Of a stretch of DNA of 42,499 nucleotides, positions 23,138 to 31,310 are shown piece by piece. Positions within the stretch are counted from its first letter, which is position 1. Every line of letters starts with the position of its first letter. Below the pieces are notes generated by a model. The model searched no databases. It was not told the DNA's origin and saw only the letters and a program-made list of their open reading frames with translations. The DNA is from Alphaproteobacteria bacterium. Lineage in GTDB: Bacteria > Pseudomonadota > Alphaproteobacteria > Micavibrionales > UBA2020. The stretch is taken from NCBI GenBank assembly GCA_028817795.1, contig JAPPOU010000123.1:1-42499 (forward strand), read 5' to 3'. Position numbers and translations under genes: made by a program.

Positions 23138-24943
23138 GTGCCCGTCTTTCGCAAGGCGGCAAAATCACCGCGTCGATCCCGCAAAAGCGATGCGCCGCGT
23201 TGGGACCTGTCAGATCTTTACACAGGGCTTGATTCCGAAGCGCTGGCGGAAGACCGCGCGCAGCTAGACGAAGATATTAAAAATTTTCGTGATACGCATC
23301 GCCACACCATTGCGGCGTCGACGGGCGCAGAACTGGGCGCAATGATGGAAGAATACGAAAGCATTGTCACACGGCTTCAGTATATTACGCATTACGTACA
23401 TCTTTTGCAGGCGGAGAATACGCAAAACATTACCGCCACGCATGATCTGGAGGACTGGACGCGCCAGCAACATGCAGATTTATCCTTTGTGTCGCATGAA
23501 TTTTACCACATGAACGAGCGTGATTTATTGCTACGCATGGCCGACCCCATGTTGGCGTCATACGCACCGTGGATTGGCGTGGTTCGTGCCGATGTGCGCC
23601 ATGCAGAAGAAGCTTTGGCAGAAGAAGGCCTGCATGCGGGGCAAAAATACCGCTTGGCACTTGAAAAAATCATGGTTGATGTGCCGGGTGGTGCGGTGCC
23701 GTATCCCGAAGCCAGCGCGATGATGGATGAAGCTGAAGATTCGAAAAAGCGCGATGCTATCCGTCAGGCAATTGGCGCAGCGCTCAAGGAGGCAGCGCCG
23801 GATTTTGCAGTGTTGTATAACGAGATTGCTGCCGAAAATATACAAGGTATGCGCGATGGCGGTTATGACCGCACAGATGCGCGGCACTATGATATGGATC
23901 GCGTGCCGATGGAAACCTTTGACGCCATGGCGGCGGAAATCGGTGATGCGCTTCAACGTTTTGCGCATAAATACGATGCTTGGCGGAACCAAGAGCATGA
24001 TCTTGTCGCGGCGCCGGATTATAGCTGGGATGAAGCGCGACGTACGGTTGTACGGGCATTTCGGCGGGTTTCTCCTGCATTGGCGCGTATTGCGGGACGG
24101 TTGTTTGAAGCTGAGCATATTGATGCCGCGCCCGTACCGGAAAAAGAAGTTTATGCTTTTACCTTATCGTCCGCGCCGGGCGTCTTGCCTTACATCATGA
24201 TGTCTTTTACGGGCGAATCGTCCGAAATCGCGGCGTTGCTGGGGCATGAAGTGGGGCATGGCGTGCATCAGGTCTTGGCAGAGCGGGCGCAGGGGCTTTT
24301 GTTGTCAGAGATGACAACGCCCGTTTCAGAAACGGCCAGCCTGTTCGCCGAGGCATTGGTGCTGGACGAAATGATCGATGCGGGAAATGACCCTGATATT
24401 AAAAAGGCAATACAGGCGGACAGGCTGGAAGCCATGTACAGCAATGTTTTCGACCAATTTTCCTATCACGTTTTCGAGCGCCGCGCCCATGATGCCGCAG
24501 TGACGGCACCGGCCACAGCAGAGCAATTGTCTGATATATGGGAGAGTGTGCAAAAAGATTTCACCGGCGGTGACGACAAGCCGGATGATTTTGATCGTTA
24601 TAGCTGGATGACTGTGCCGCATTTCTTTGACAATGCGTTTTACGTCTATGGCTATACCTGCGCCCAGTTGGCTGTGAACGCCCTGCATGGCGCATGGCTG
24701 GAGGCAAAGGAAGAAGGAGAGGAAGCACGGGGAGCCTTTGCGGAAAATCTCACGGCATTTTTGGAATCCGGCTTGACGTTGAACCTTGACGAAGGCCTGA
24801 ACCTTTTTGGGTTTGATCCCTCTGATCGTGCTTTCTGGCGAGAGGCGATTGCCGTGATGGAACAGCATTTTGACGCCCTGACGCAGAGCCTCGCCGGGCC
24901 GGATAAGCCCAAACCTTCCACGCCACCACCAAAACCCTCTTAA
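23138..24943 (+). CDS. M3B oligoendopeptidase F-like metallopeptidase 2
   Basis: The protein has 601 residues from a GTG at 23138, chosen by analogy with paralog 1 because it puts the start about 21 residues before WDLSDL. TTG codons at 23120 or 23135 are possible, and the frame stays open to an ATG at 22964 that would add odd Cys-rich sequence and nearly touch the divergent gene. The zinc motif HEVGHGVHQ has its ligands at His370 and His374. C-terminal PHFFDNAFYVYGYTCAQLAVNALHG matches the family. The last 12 residues are Pro/Lys-rich. It is followed after 36 bases by an ABC1 kinase gene, likely the same operon. Confidence 0.88.
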   Translation: MPVFRKAAKSPRRSRKSDAPRWDLSDLYTGLDSEALAEDRAQLDEDIKNFRDTHRHTIAASTGAELGAMMEEYESIVTRLQYITHYVHLLQAENTQNITATHDLEDWTRQQHADLSFVSHEFYHMNERDLLLRMADPMLASYAPWIGVVRADVRHAEEALAEEGLHAGQKYRLALEKIMVDVPGGAVPYPEASAMMDEAEDSKKRDAIRQAIGAALKEAAPDFAVLYNEIAAENIQGMRDGGYDRTDARHYDMDRVPMETFDAMAAEIGDALQRFAHKYDAWRNQEHDLVAAPDYSWDEARRTVVRAFRRVSPALARIAGRLFEAEHIDAAPVPEKEVYAFTLSSAPGVLPYIMMSFTGESSEIAALLGHEVGHGVHQVLAERAQGLLLSEMTTPVSETASLFAEALVLDEMIDAGNDPDIKKAIQADRLEAMYSNVFDQFSYHVFERRAHDAAVTAPATAEQLSDIWESVQKDFTGGDDKPDDFDRYSWMTVPHFFDNAFYVYGYTCAQLAVNALHGAWLEAKEEGEEARGAFAENLTAFLESGLTLNLDEGLNLFGFDPSDRAFWREAIAVMEQHFDALTQSLAGPDKPKPSTPPPKPS

Positions 24944-24979
24944 AAACGGCTCGACTTTTGGGTTGTTTGGCATCATTTT

Positions 24980-26356
24980 ATGGTCATGGTGAAAAAGACG
25001 GACAGCGATAAGAAGAAGGAAAAAAGCACTGCCGGGCGGCGGATGCGGCGTTATGCCCGCGTGTCCGGCACGGCAGCAGGGCTGGCGGCGCGGATGGCGG
25101 GGCAAAAATATCTGGGCTTTGATATTGATAAACCTGCGCATGCAAAACAGCTCATGGAATCCCTTGGGGATTTGAAGGGGCCGCTGTTAAAGGTCGCGCA
25201 GCTTTTGGCGACTATCCCCAATGCGCTCCCCCGTGAATACGCGATGGAAATGCAAAAGCTGCAATCACAGGCCCCGCCCATGGGCTGGCCCTTTGTGCGG
25301 CGGCGGATGAATACCGAACTGGGAAAAGATTGGGAAAAACTTTTTAAATCGTTTGACAGGGATGCGGCGGCAGCAGCCTCGCTGGGGCAGGTGCATAAAG
25401 CCGTGCTGCACGATGGGCGGCAGGTCGCTTGCAAACTGCAATATCCCGATATGATTTCGGCGGTGGAGGCTGATTTAAAGCAGCTCAAAATACTGCTGGG
25501 TGCCTTTGAAAAATACGATAAATCCGTATCGACAACGGAAATACAAAAGGAAATCGCGGCGCGTTTGCATGAAGAACTGGATTACGAGCTGGAAGCAAAA
25601 TACGCAGGCCTTTATACGGCCATGCTGGCAGATGAAAAAAATGTCCGCGTGCCCGAAGTGATTGATGACTTATCGACTGATCGCTTGTTAACGGCCACAT
25701 GGCTGGAGGGGCAGTCGGTTCTGGATTTTAAAGACGCGACGCAAAAACAGCGCAATGACATCGCTCACAATATGTTCCGCGCATGGTATGTGCCGTTGTA
25801 TTTTTATGGCGTGATTCATGGCGATCCGCATCTGGGCAATTACAGCGTGTCCAAGGGGAATGCCATTAACCTTTTGGATTTTGGCTGCGTGCGCGTGTTT
25901 CCGCCATCGTTTGTGGGCGGTGTTATTACGCTCTATCATGCGCTGCAGGCCGAAGACAGGGATATGGCGGTTTCCGCCTATGAAAGCTGGGGGTTTAAAA
26001 ACCTGACGCATGAAACGGTTGATGTCTTGAATATGTGGGCCGGGTTTTTATATGGCCCCGTTCTTGATGATGCCGTCCGCCCCATCGGCGTTGTGCCCGA
26101 AGGCGGGGTGTATGGGCGCGAGATTGCCAGCAAAGTGCATCAGGCCTTGAAAGACGCGGGCGGCGTGACCGTGCCGCGTGAATTTGTGTTTATGGACCGT
26201 GCCGCGCTGGGGCTGGGGTCCGTCTTTTTGCACCTGAAGTCTGAAGCGAACTGGCATAATATTTTTAACGATCTGATCGCCGATTTTGATTTGAAGCAGC
26301 TTGAAAAGCGGCAAAAGAAAATATTGTCTGATTTTGGCTTGGACATTTCGTCTTAG
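24980..26356 (+). CDS. ABC1/UbiB-family atypical kinase
   Basis: The protein has 458 residues. Family marks are the A-rich loop AAAASLGQVHKA (129-141), the invariant Lys in VACKLQYP (Lys152), the HGDPHLGNY catalytic loop and the LLDFGCVR metal-binding motif. The usual KxGQ motif near the start reads KVAQ at 71-74. ABC1 proteins support ubiquinone synthesis, probably through ATPase rather than protein kinase activity. It lies downstream of peptidase 2 and in the same window as COQ9. No strong Shine-Dalgarno is seen; an ATG two codons in is an alternative. Confidence 0.92.
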   Translation: MVMVKKTDSDKKKEKSTAGRRMRRYARVSGTAAGLAARMAGQKYLGFDIDKPAHAKQLMESLGDLKGPLLKVAQLLATIPNALPREYAMEMQKLQSQAPPMGWPFVRRRMNTELGKDWEKLFKSFDRDAAAAASLGQVHKAVLHDGRQVACKLQYPDMISAVEADLKQLKILLGAFEKYDKSVSTTEIQKEIAARLHEELDYELEAKYAGLYTAMLADEKNVRVPEVIDDLSTDRLLTATWLEGQSVLDFKDATQKQRNDIAHNMFRAWYVPLYFYGVIHGDPHLGNYSVSKGNAINLLDFGCVRVFPPSFVGGVITLYHALQAEDRDMAVSAYESWGFKNLTHETVDVLNMWAGFLYGPVLDDAVRPIGVVPEGGVYGREIASKVHQALKDAGGVTVPREFVFMDRAALGLGSVFLHLKSEANWHNIFNDLIADFDLKQLEKRQKKILSDFGLDISS

Positions 26357-26440
26357 TCATAAATTGCCGCCAAACATACCTTCACAAAGCTTTGTAAATC
26401 GGGCATTCTTGCTGTGGATATTTTTAAGGGGGGCGGATGC

Positions 26441-27571
26441 ATGAAAATCGCCGTTGCAAAAGAAACTCTGGCCGATGAAAAGCGCGTTGCCGCGTCGCCG
26501 GAAACTGTCAGAAAAATGATTGCGTTGGGCGCGGCCGTGGTTGTTGAAAGCGGTGCGGGTACTGGCGCGTCTGTCACAGATGATGCGTTTAAAGCCGCCG
26601 GGGCGGAAATTGTGTCCGGTGATGATGTATATGCTGGCGCTGATGTGGTTTTGCGCGTGCGTGCACCGTCCGCAGATCAAGTCTCGAAAATGAAAGAGGG
26701 CGCGGTGCTGGTTGGCATGCTATCGCCCTATCAAGATACGGCGCTGCTGGATGTTTATGCTGAAAAAGGCGTTGATGCCTATACCATGGAATTCGTGCCG
26801 CGCATCACACGGGCGCAAACGATGGATGTATTATCATCGCAAGCTAACCTTGCGGGGTATCGTGCCGTGTTGGAAGCGGCACAGGTGTTTGGCTGCGGCT
26901 TTCCATTAATGATGACGGCGGCAGGTACAGTGCCACCCGCCAAGGTCTTTATCATGGGCGCGGGTGTTGCGGGGCTTCAGGCAATTGCAACAGCCAAGCG
27001 CTTAGGCGCGCAGGTCTCTGCAACCGATGTGCGCCCTGCTGCGAAAGAGCAGGTAGAATCGCTGGGTGCGACATTCGTGATGGTGGAATCAGAAGAAACG
27101 AAAGCCGACGAAACCGCAGGCGGCTACGCCAAAGAAATGAGCGACGATTATAAACAAAAACAGGCGGCGCTGGTGGCTGAGACAATTAAAAAACAGGATA
27201 TCGTGATTACCACCGCGCTGATCCCCGGCAAAACGGCGCCGGTGCTGGTAACGGAAGATATGGTGAAAACCATGAAACCCGGCGCGGTCATTGTTGATCT
27301 GGCTGTCGAGCAGGGCGGGAACTGCGCGGTGGCAAAGCCGGGCGAAGTTGCGGATGTGGGGGGCGTGAAGATCGTGGGACTGCCCAATTTGCCGTCGCGT
27401 ATCGCCGTTAGCGCTTCCGCCCTTTATGCGCGAAACCTTTTGGCATTCTTGACGCCATTGATTGATGCGGAGACCAAGGCGCTGAAAATCGACAGCGAAG
27501 ATGAAATTGTAAAAGCGACCTGCCTGACCAAAGGCGGGAAAATCGTTCACCCCCAATTCACGGGAGCATGA
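26441..27571 (+). CDS. pntAA: NAD(P) transhydrogenase alpha subunit, part 1
   Basis: The protein has 376 residues from the ATG at 26441 behind a G-rich box; an in-frame ATG at 26414 lacks family sequence. It is the NAD(H)-binding domain [18 protein letters not shown] at the start, [27 protein letters not shown], and the dinucleotide-binding segment [24 protein letters not shown]. Proton-pumping transhydrogenase reduces NADP with NADH using the membrane potential. The alpha chain is split into two genes, as usual in Alphaproteobacteria. Confidence 0.96.
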   Translation: MKIAVAKETLADEKRVAASPETVRKMIALGAAVVVESGAGTGASVTDDAFKAAGAEIVSGDDVYAGADVVLRVRAPSADQVSKMKEGAVLVGMLSPYQDTALLDVYAEKGVDAYTMEFVPRITRAQTMDVLSSQANLAGYRAVLEAAQVFGCGFPLMMTAAGTVPPAKVFIMGAGVAGLQAIATAKRLGAQVSATDVRPAAKEQVESLGATFVMVESEETKADETAGGYAKEMSDDYKQKQAALVAETIKKQDIVITTALIPGKTAPVLVTEDMVKTMKPGAVIVDLAVEQGGNCAVAKPGEVADVGGVKIVGLPNLPSRIAVSASALYARNLLAFLTPLIDAETKALKIDSEDEIVKATCLTKGGKIVHPQFTGA

Positions 27572-27572
27572 G

Positions 27573-27977
27573 ATGAACAATTATAAACTGGCCGAACAGG
27601 CGGATAATATTGCGCAAACAGCGCAAGGCCTTTCGCAACAGGCAACGGATTTGGCGCTGGATATCAGCCAATTGACGGCAACGGGCGGTGCGCCGTTCTT
27701 TGTAACAGGGCTGACCGTTTTTGTGCTGGCCTGTTTTGTTGGCTATTACGTTGTCTGGCGCGTGACACCTGCGCTGCATTCGTCGTTGATGGCGGTGACG
27801 AACGCGATTTCGTCCGTCATTATTGTGGGCGCGTTGATTGCGGCGGGGCCGGTTGAGGCATCATTGTCGAAATGGATGGGCTTTTTCGCGGTCGTGCTGG
27901 CCTCGGTCAATATTTTTGGCGGGTTTATCGTGACGCAGCGGATGCTGGCCATGTTCGCCAAGAAAAAGAAGCAGTAA
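27573..27977 (+). CDS. pntAB: NAD(P) transhydrogenase alpha subunit, part 2 (membrane)
   Basis: The protein has 134 residues. A soluble helical start is followed by three to four membrane helices containing the conserved [42 protein letters not shown]. It forms part of the proton channel. The start codon follows the pntAA stop by one base and the stop precedes pntB by 12 bases. Confidence 0.95.
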   Translation: MNNYKLAEQADNIAQTAQGLSQQATDLALDISQLTATGGAPFFVTGLTVFVLACFVGYYVVWRVTPALHSSLMAVTNAISSVIIVGALIAAGPVEASLSKWMGFFAVVLASVNIFGGFIVTQRMLAMFAKKKKQ

Positions 27978-27989
27978 GGAGTAATCACC

Positions 27990-29381
27990 ATGTCATCATT
28001 GCCGCTTCTGTCTTATCTGGTATCTTCTGTGTGCTGTATCATGGCGCTGCGCGGTTTGTCAGGGCCGCAAACAGCCAAGCAGGGCCTTATCTTTGGTATT
28101 GTCGGCATGGCGCTGGCCGTTGTGACAACGCTGACGTTATCTGTTGTGCAATCCTATACGGTGATTATCGCAGGTGTTGCGATTGGCGGCGCGATTGGCA
28201 CTGTGATTGCCAAGAAAATTGAAATGACGGCCTTGCCGCAACTGGTGGCGGCGTTTCATTCGCTTGTCGGTTTGGCGGCAGTATTTATTGCGGGCGCGGC
28301 GTTCCACAACCCCGAAGCCTATGGCATCGGCACCCCCGGCGATATCCACATTGGTAGTCTGATTGAAATGAGCCTTGGTGTTGCGATTGGGGCGATTACC
28401 TTTACAGGGTCCATCATTGCTTTTGGCAAATTGCAAGGCATTGTGACCGGAAAGCCCGTGGTGTTTAAGGGCCAGCATATGTTCAACGCGCTTTTGGGTG
28501 CGGCGCTTGTCTTTTTGATCTTCGTGCTGTGCGTATCTGAATCTGCCTTTATCTTCTGGCTGATCGTCGCAATTGCGCTGGCGCTGGGTGTTTTGATGAT
28601 TATCCCCATTGGCGGCGCGGATATGCCGGTGATTGTCTCGATGCTCAACAGCTATTCCGGCTGGGCGGCGGCGGGTATTGGCTTTACGCTGCAAAACAAC
28701 TTGCTGATTATTGTGGGCGCACTGGTGGGCGCATCGGGCGCGATTTTGTCGTATATCATGTGCAAGGGCATGAACCGCTCGTTTATCAGTGTGATTCTTG
28801 GCGGTTTTGGTGGCGAGGCAGCGGCAGGCGCAGCAGCGTCCAGCGATGGAAAATCTGCAAAGCTTGGCTCTGCCGAGGATGCGGCTTTTATCATGAAAAA
28901 TGCCTCCAGCGTTGTCATTGTGCCGGGTTACGGCATGGCGGTGGCGCAGGCGCAACATGCTCTTCGCGAAATGGCGGATACGCTGAAAAAAGAAGGCGTA
29001 AGAGTGCGTTATGCCATTCACCCTGTTGCAGGCCGGATGCCGGGGCACATGAACGTTTTGCTGGCCGAAGCCAATGTGCCGTACGAAGACGTGCTGGAGC
29101 TGGAGGAAATCAACCGCGATTTCAGCCAGACGGATGTTGCTTTTGTCATTGGCGCGAACGACATTACCAACCCCGCTGCGAAAAAAGACCCGGCATCCCC
29201 CATTTACGGCATGCCCATTTTGGATGTCGAGGCATCGGGCACGGTCTTGTTCGTCAAGCGCTCATTGGGTTCGGGCTATGCGGGCATTGATAACGAGCTG
29301 TTCTTCTACGACAACACCATGATGCTGCTGGGCGATGCCAAGCATATGTGCGAAGGCATCATCAAGGCGATGGAAGATTAA
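27990..29381 (+). CDS. pntB: NAD(P) transhydrogenase beta subunit
   Basis: The protein has 463 residues. The N-terminal half has about eight to nine membrane helices (AFHSLVGLAAVFIAGAA). The C-terminal half is the NADP(H)-binding domain III with IVPGYGMAVAQAQHALREM, YAIHPVAGRMPGHMNVLLAEA and the final GSGYAGIDNELFF. It completes the transhydrogenase. An AAGGAG box lies a few bases before the ATG. No clear terminator hairpin follows. Confidence 0.97.
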   Translation: MSSLPLLSYLVSSVCCIMALRGLSGPQTAKQGLIFGIVGMALAVVTTLTLSVVQSYTVIIAGVAIGGAIGTVIAKKIEMTALPQLVAAFHSLVGLAAVFIAGAAFHNPEAYGIGTPGDIHIGSLIEMSLGVAIGAITFTGSIIAFGKLQGIVTGKPVVFKGQHMFNALLGAALVFLIFVLCVSESAFIFWLIVAIALALGVLMIIPIGGADMPVIVSMLNSYSGWAAAGIGFTLQNNLLIIVGALVGASGAILSYIMCKGMNRSFISVILGGFGGEAAAGAAASSDGKSAKLGSAEDAAFIMKNASSVVIVPGYGMAVAQAQHALREMADTLKKEGVRVRYAIHPVAGRMPGHMNVLLAEANVPYEDVLELEEINRDFSQTDVAFVIGANDITNPAAKKDPASPIYGMPILDVEASGTVLFVKRSLGSGYAGIDNELFFYDNTMMLLGDAKHMCEGIIKAMED

Positions 29382-29403
29382 TCGCTTTTTTCAGGCACGC
29401 GAC

Positions 29404-29841
29404 TTATTCTTCCGCATCAATAAAGAAGGGCGCTTTGTTTTTGGCATAGGCCGTGATTACCAGCGCTGTTTGCTTGACAAGGTTTGGTGGTGGGTTTTTG
29501 AGATCAAACCAAGAGATATCATCACATTTATCAGGTTCCAGGTTGACCGGGTCAGGCGTCTGGTCGGTGTATTCAAAGAAAAAGTTGACGCTTTGTTTTG
29601 TCGACAGCCAGTGTGTGCAGCCTGCAAATTGCAGTTTTTCTTCTGACAGGTCGATGCCGATTTCCTCCCTGACTTCACGGCACAGTCCTGCTTTGACGCT
29701 TTCGCCCGGATCAAGGTGCCCGCAAGGCAGGTTGTAAAAACCGTCTGCGTAACCTGTGTTATGTCTGCGCGCCAGCAAGGTTTTATCGCCTCGTCTTAAA
29801 ATCAGGTGTACGCCGATGACCATGGTGAGCCGATGTGCCAT
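29404..29841 (-). CDS. Nudix hydrolase
   Basis: The protein has 145 residues. The Nudix box at 41-63 (GHLDPGESVKAGLCREVREEIGI) fits G-x5-E-x7-R-E-U-x-E-E-x-G-U exactly. Such enzymes cleave nucleoside diphosphates linked to another group; the substrate is not set by sequence. The N-terminus (VIGVHLILRRGDKTLLARRHNTGY) is typical of the ADP-ribose/MutT-like small members. It faces pntB and is transcribed alone. Confidence 0.9.
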   Translation of the reverse strand: MAHRLTMVIGVHLILRRGDKTLLARRHNTGYADGFYNLPCGHLDPGESVKAGLCREVREEIGIDLSEEKLQFAGCTHWLSTKQSVNFFFEYTDQTPDPVNLEPDKCDDISWFDLKNPPPNLVKQTALVITAYAKNKAPFFIDAEE

Positions 29842-30024
29842 CTTTTTTCCTTTTTACATTGTTTTTGTCGCATTGCAATATTTCATAACACATAAAAATT
29901 TAGGCATCAAGCAGTGTTTGCCCCCAAACTCTGCCTTACAAATGCCCGCGCCACCCGCTATGATGCGGATACGCGGATATTATTGAGAGTGTGCGCTGAC
30001 AACCTTTATTAAAAAAGGGCACGC

Positions 30025-31023
30025 ATGGACGATAAACGGTTTGAAGAACCGCAGGGTTTCCACTGGGGTCGTTTCCAAAACGACGCCGGGGCGGAGATTC
30101 GTTATGGTCACGCCAAAGCCGATGGCGAAGCGCGGGGCGTTGTCGTGATGGTCGGCGGTTTCCGTGAACATGCCGAGAAATATTTCGAAGTCATCAATGA
30201 AATGAAGGCCGATGGCCTTGACGTCTGGTTCATGGACTGGCGCGGTCAGGGCGGATCAGAACGCTGCTTGAAGGATGAGCCGCAAAAGGCGCATCACAAC
30301 GGTTATGAAGAACAGATCGAAACCCTGCACAAATTTACGCAAGAGGTTGTAAAGACAAACGGCAAGCCCTTGATCCTTTCCGCGCATTCGATGGGCGCGC
30401 ATCTGGGTCTGCGATACTTAAAGGAACATGCGGGCGTATTCGATTCTGCGATCATGACGGCGCCGATGGTCGATATTTTAACGGGCGGCATGCCAAAGCC
30501 GCTGGCCAGAAAGCTGGCACAGTTTGCCAAGGCGGGCGGATATCTTGAAAAATTCATCCCCGGCGGCGGTCCGTGGACACCGGGAAAAGAGAAGTTCGAG
30601 GTAAACGAGCTGACCAGCGACCCTGACCGCTGGCAGGTCCAGCGCACGGTTTTTGAAGAAAAACCTGAATTGCAAATTGGCGATCCGACATACGGATGGG
30701 TGTATCACACCTTTCGTTCCATCGACATACTGGTGCAGGAAGATTACCTGAAATCTATTGATACGCCTGTGCTTATGGAGATATCGGGCAAGGATACGGT
30801 TGTTGATAAAAACGCGGCAAAACGCGCGGCAGATTTAATGCCAAACTGCCAGACTGTTGACATTCCCGATGCAAAGCACGAAATTTGGATGGAACGGGAT
30901 GATCTGCGCAAGCTATGGACGGCAGAGGTTCGTGACTTTTTGGACCAGCGGCTTAAAGGAGTGGCCGTCACGCCAAAAAAGTCTAACACGCATAAGCCGC
31001 CGCGTCCGCCGCAACCGGCCTGA
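30025..31023 (+). CDS. Alpha/beta hydrolase (monoacylglycerol lipase-like, Hydrolase_4)
   Basis: The protein has 332 residues. The nucleophile elbow AHSMGAH has Ser122, and probable partners are Asp257 (SGKDTVVD) and His285 (DAKHEIWME). The MDWRGQGGSER segment is typical of lysophospholipase/monoglyceride lipases. The C-terminal 20 residues are Lys/Pro-rich. AAGGG five bases upstream supports the ATG. Substrate is unknown. A small gene follows after 30 bases and is likely cotranscribed. Confidence 0.9.
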   Translation: MDDKRFEEPQGFHWGRFQNDAGAEIRYGHAKADGEARGVVVMVGGFREHAEKYFEVINEMKADGLDVWFMDWRGQGGSERCLKDEPQKAHHNGYEEQIETLHKFTQEVVKTNGKPLILSAHSMGAHLGLRYLKEHAGVFDSAIMTAPMVDILTGGMPKPLARKLAQFAKAGGYLEKFIPGGGPWTPGKEKFEVNELTSDPDRWQVQRTVFEEKPELQIGDPTYGWVYHTFRSIDILVQEDYLKSIDTPVLMEISGKDTVVDKNAAKRAADLMPNCQTVDIPDAKHEIWMERDDLRKLWTAEVRDFLDQRLKGVAVTPKKSNTHKPPRPPQPA

Positions 31024-31053
31024 CGCGGCAGGCATGGCCATGAGGGGGATAGA

Positions 31054-31308
31054 ATGCCTGAAAACAATACGGCACAAAAAGATGACAGGGAATATTTGCG
31101 CTTAAGCGACAGGATATTGGTTGCATTGCAATTGTCGCTGTCACAAAGGGATATCGCCATTTCCGAGCTTTTGATGCGCAGTCTTGAAATGTCCGTGACG
31201 CGGGGCGCCGGTGGCCGCGGGTTTATAGAACGGCGCGAAATATCCGATGATTTTGAAAGCGCCATGGCGGCGCTGGATGAACTCAAACGTGAATCGCGCG
31301 GCGGTTGA
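31054..31308 (+). CDS. Small hypothetical protein
   Basis: The protein has 84 residues, charged and largely helical, without membrane segment. I do not recognise it. The GAGGGGGAT box before the ATG is strong, and the spacing to the hydrolase gene suggests one transcript. The stop is two bases from the convergent DUF4139 gene stop. It is predicted to be cytoplasmic. Confidence 0.65.
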   Translation: MPENNTAQKDDREYLRLSDRILVALQLSLSQRDIAISELLMRSLEMSVTRGAGGRGFIERREISDDFESAMAALDELKRESRGG

Positions 31309-31310
31309 TT

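Noticed and set aside
28137..29048. 303-residue minus-strand frame opposite pntB
   Set aside because: The composition is typical of an antisense shadow (Arg/His-rich, no recognisable fold) and pntB is unambiguous.
29842..30024. Possible small RNA between the Nudix and hydrolase genes
   Set aside because: Only a 4-bp stem (CCGC/GCGG) was found and no terminator-like hairpin follows; I see only A/T-rich promoter-type sequence.
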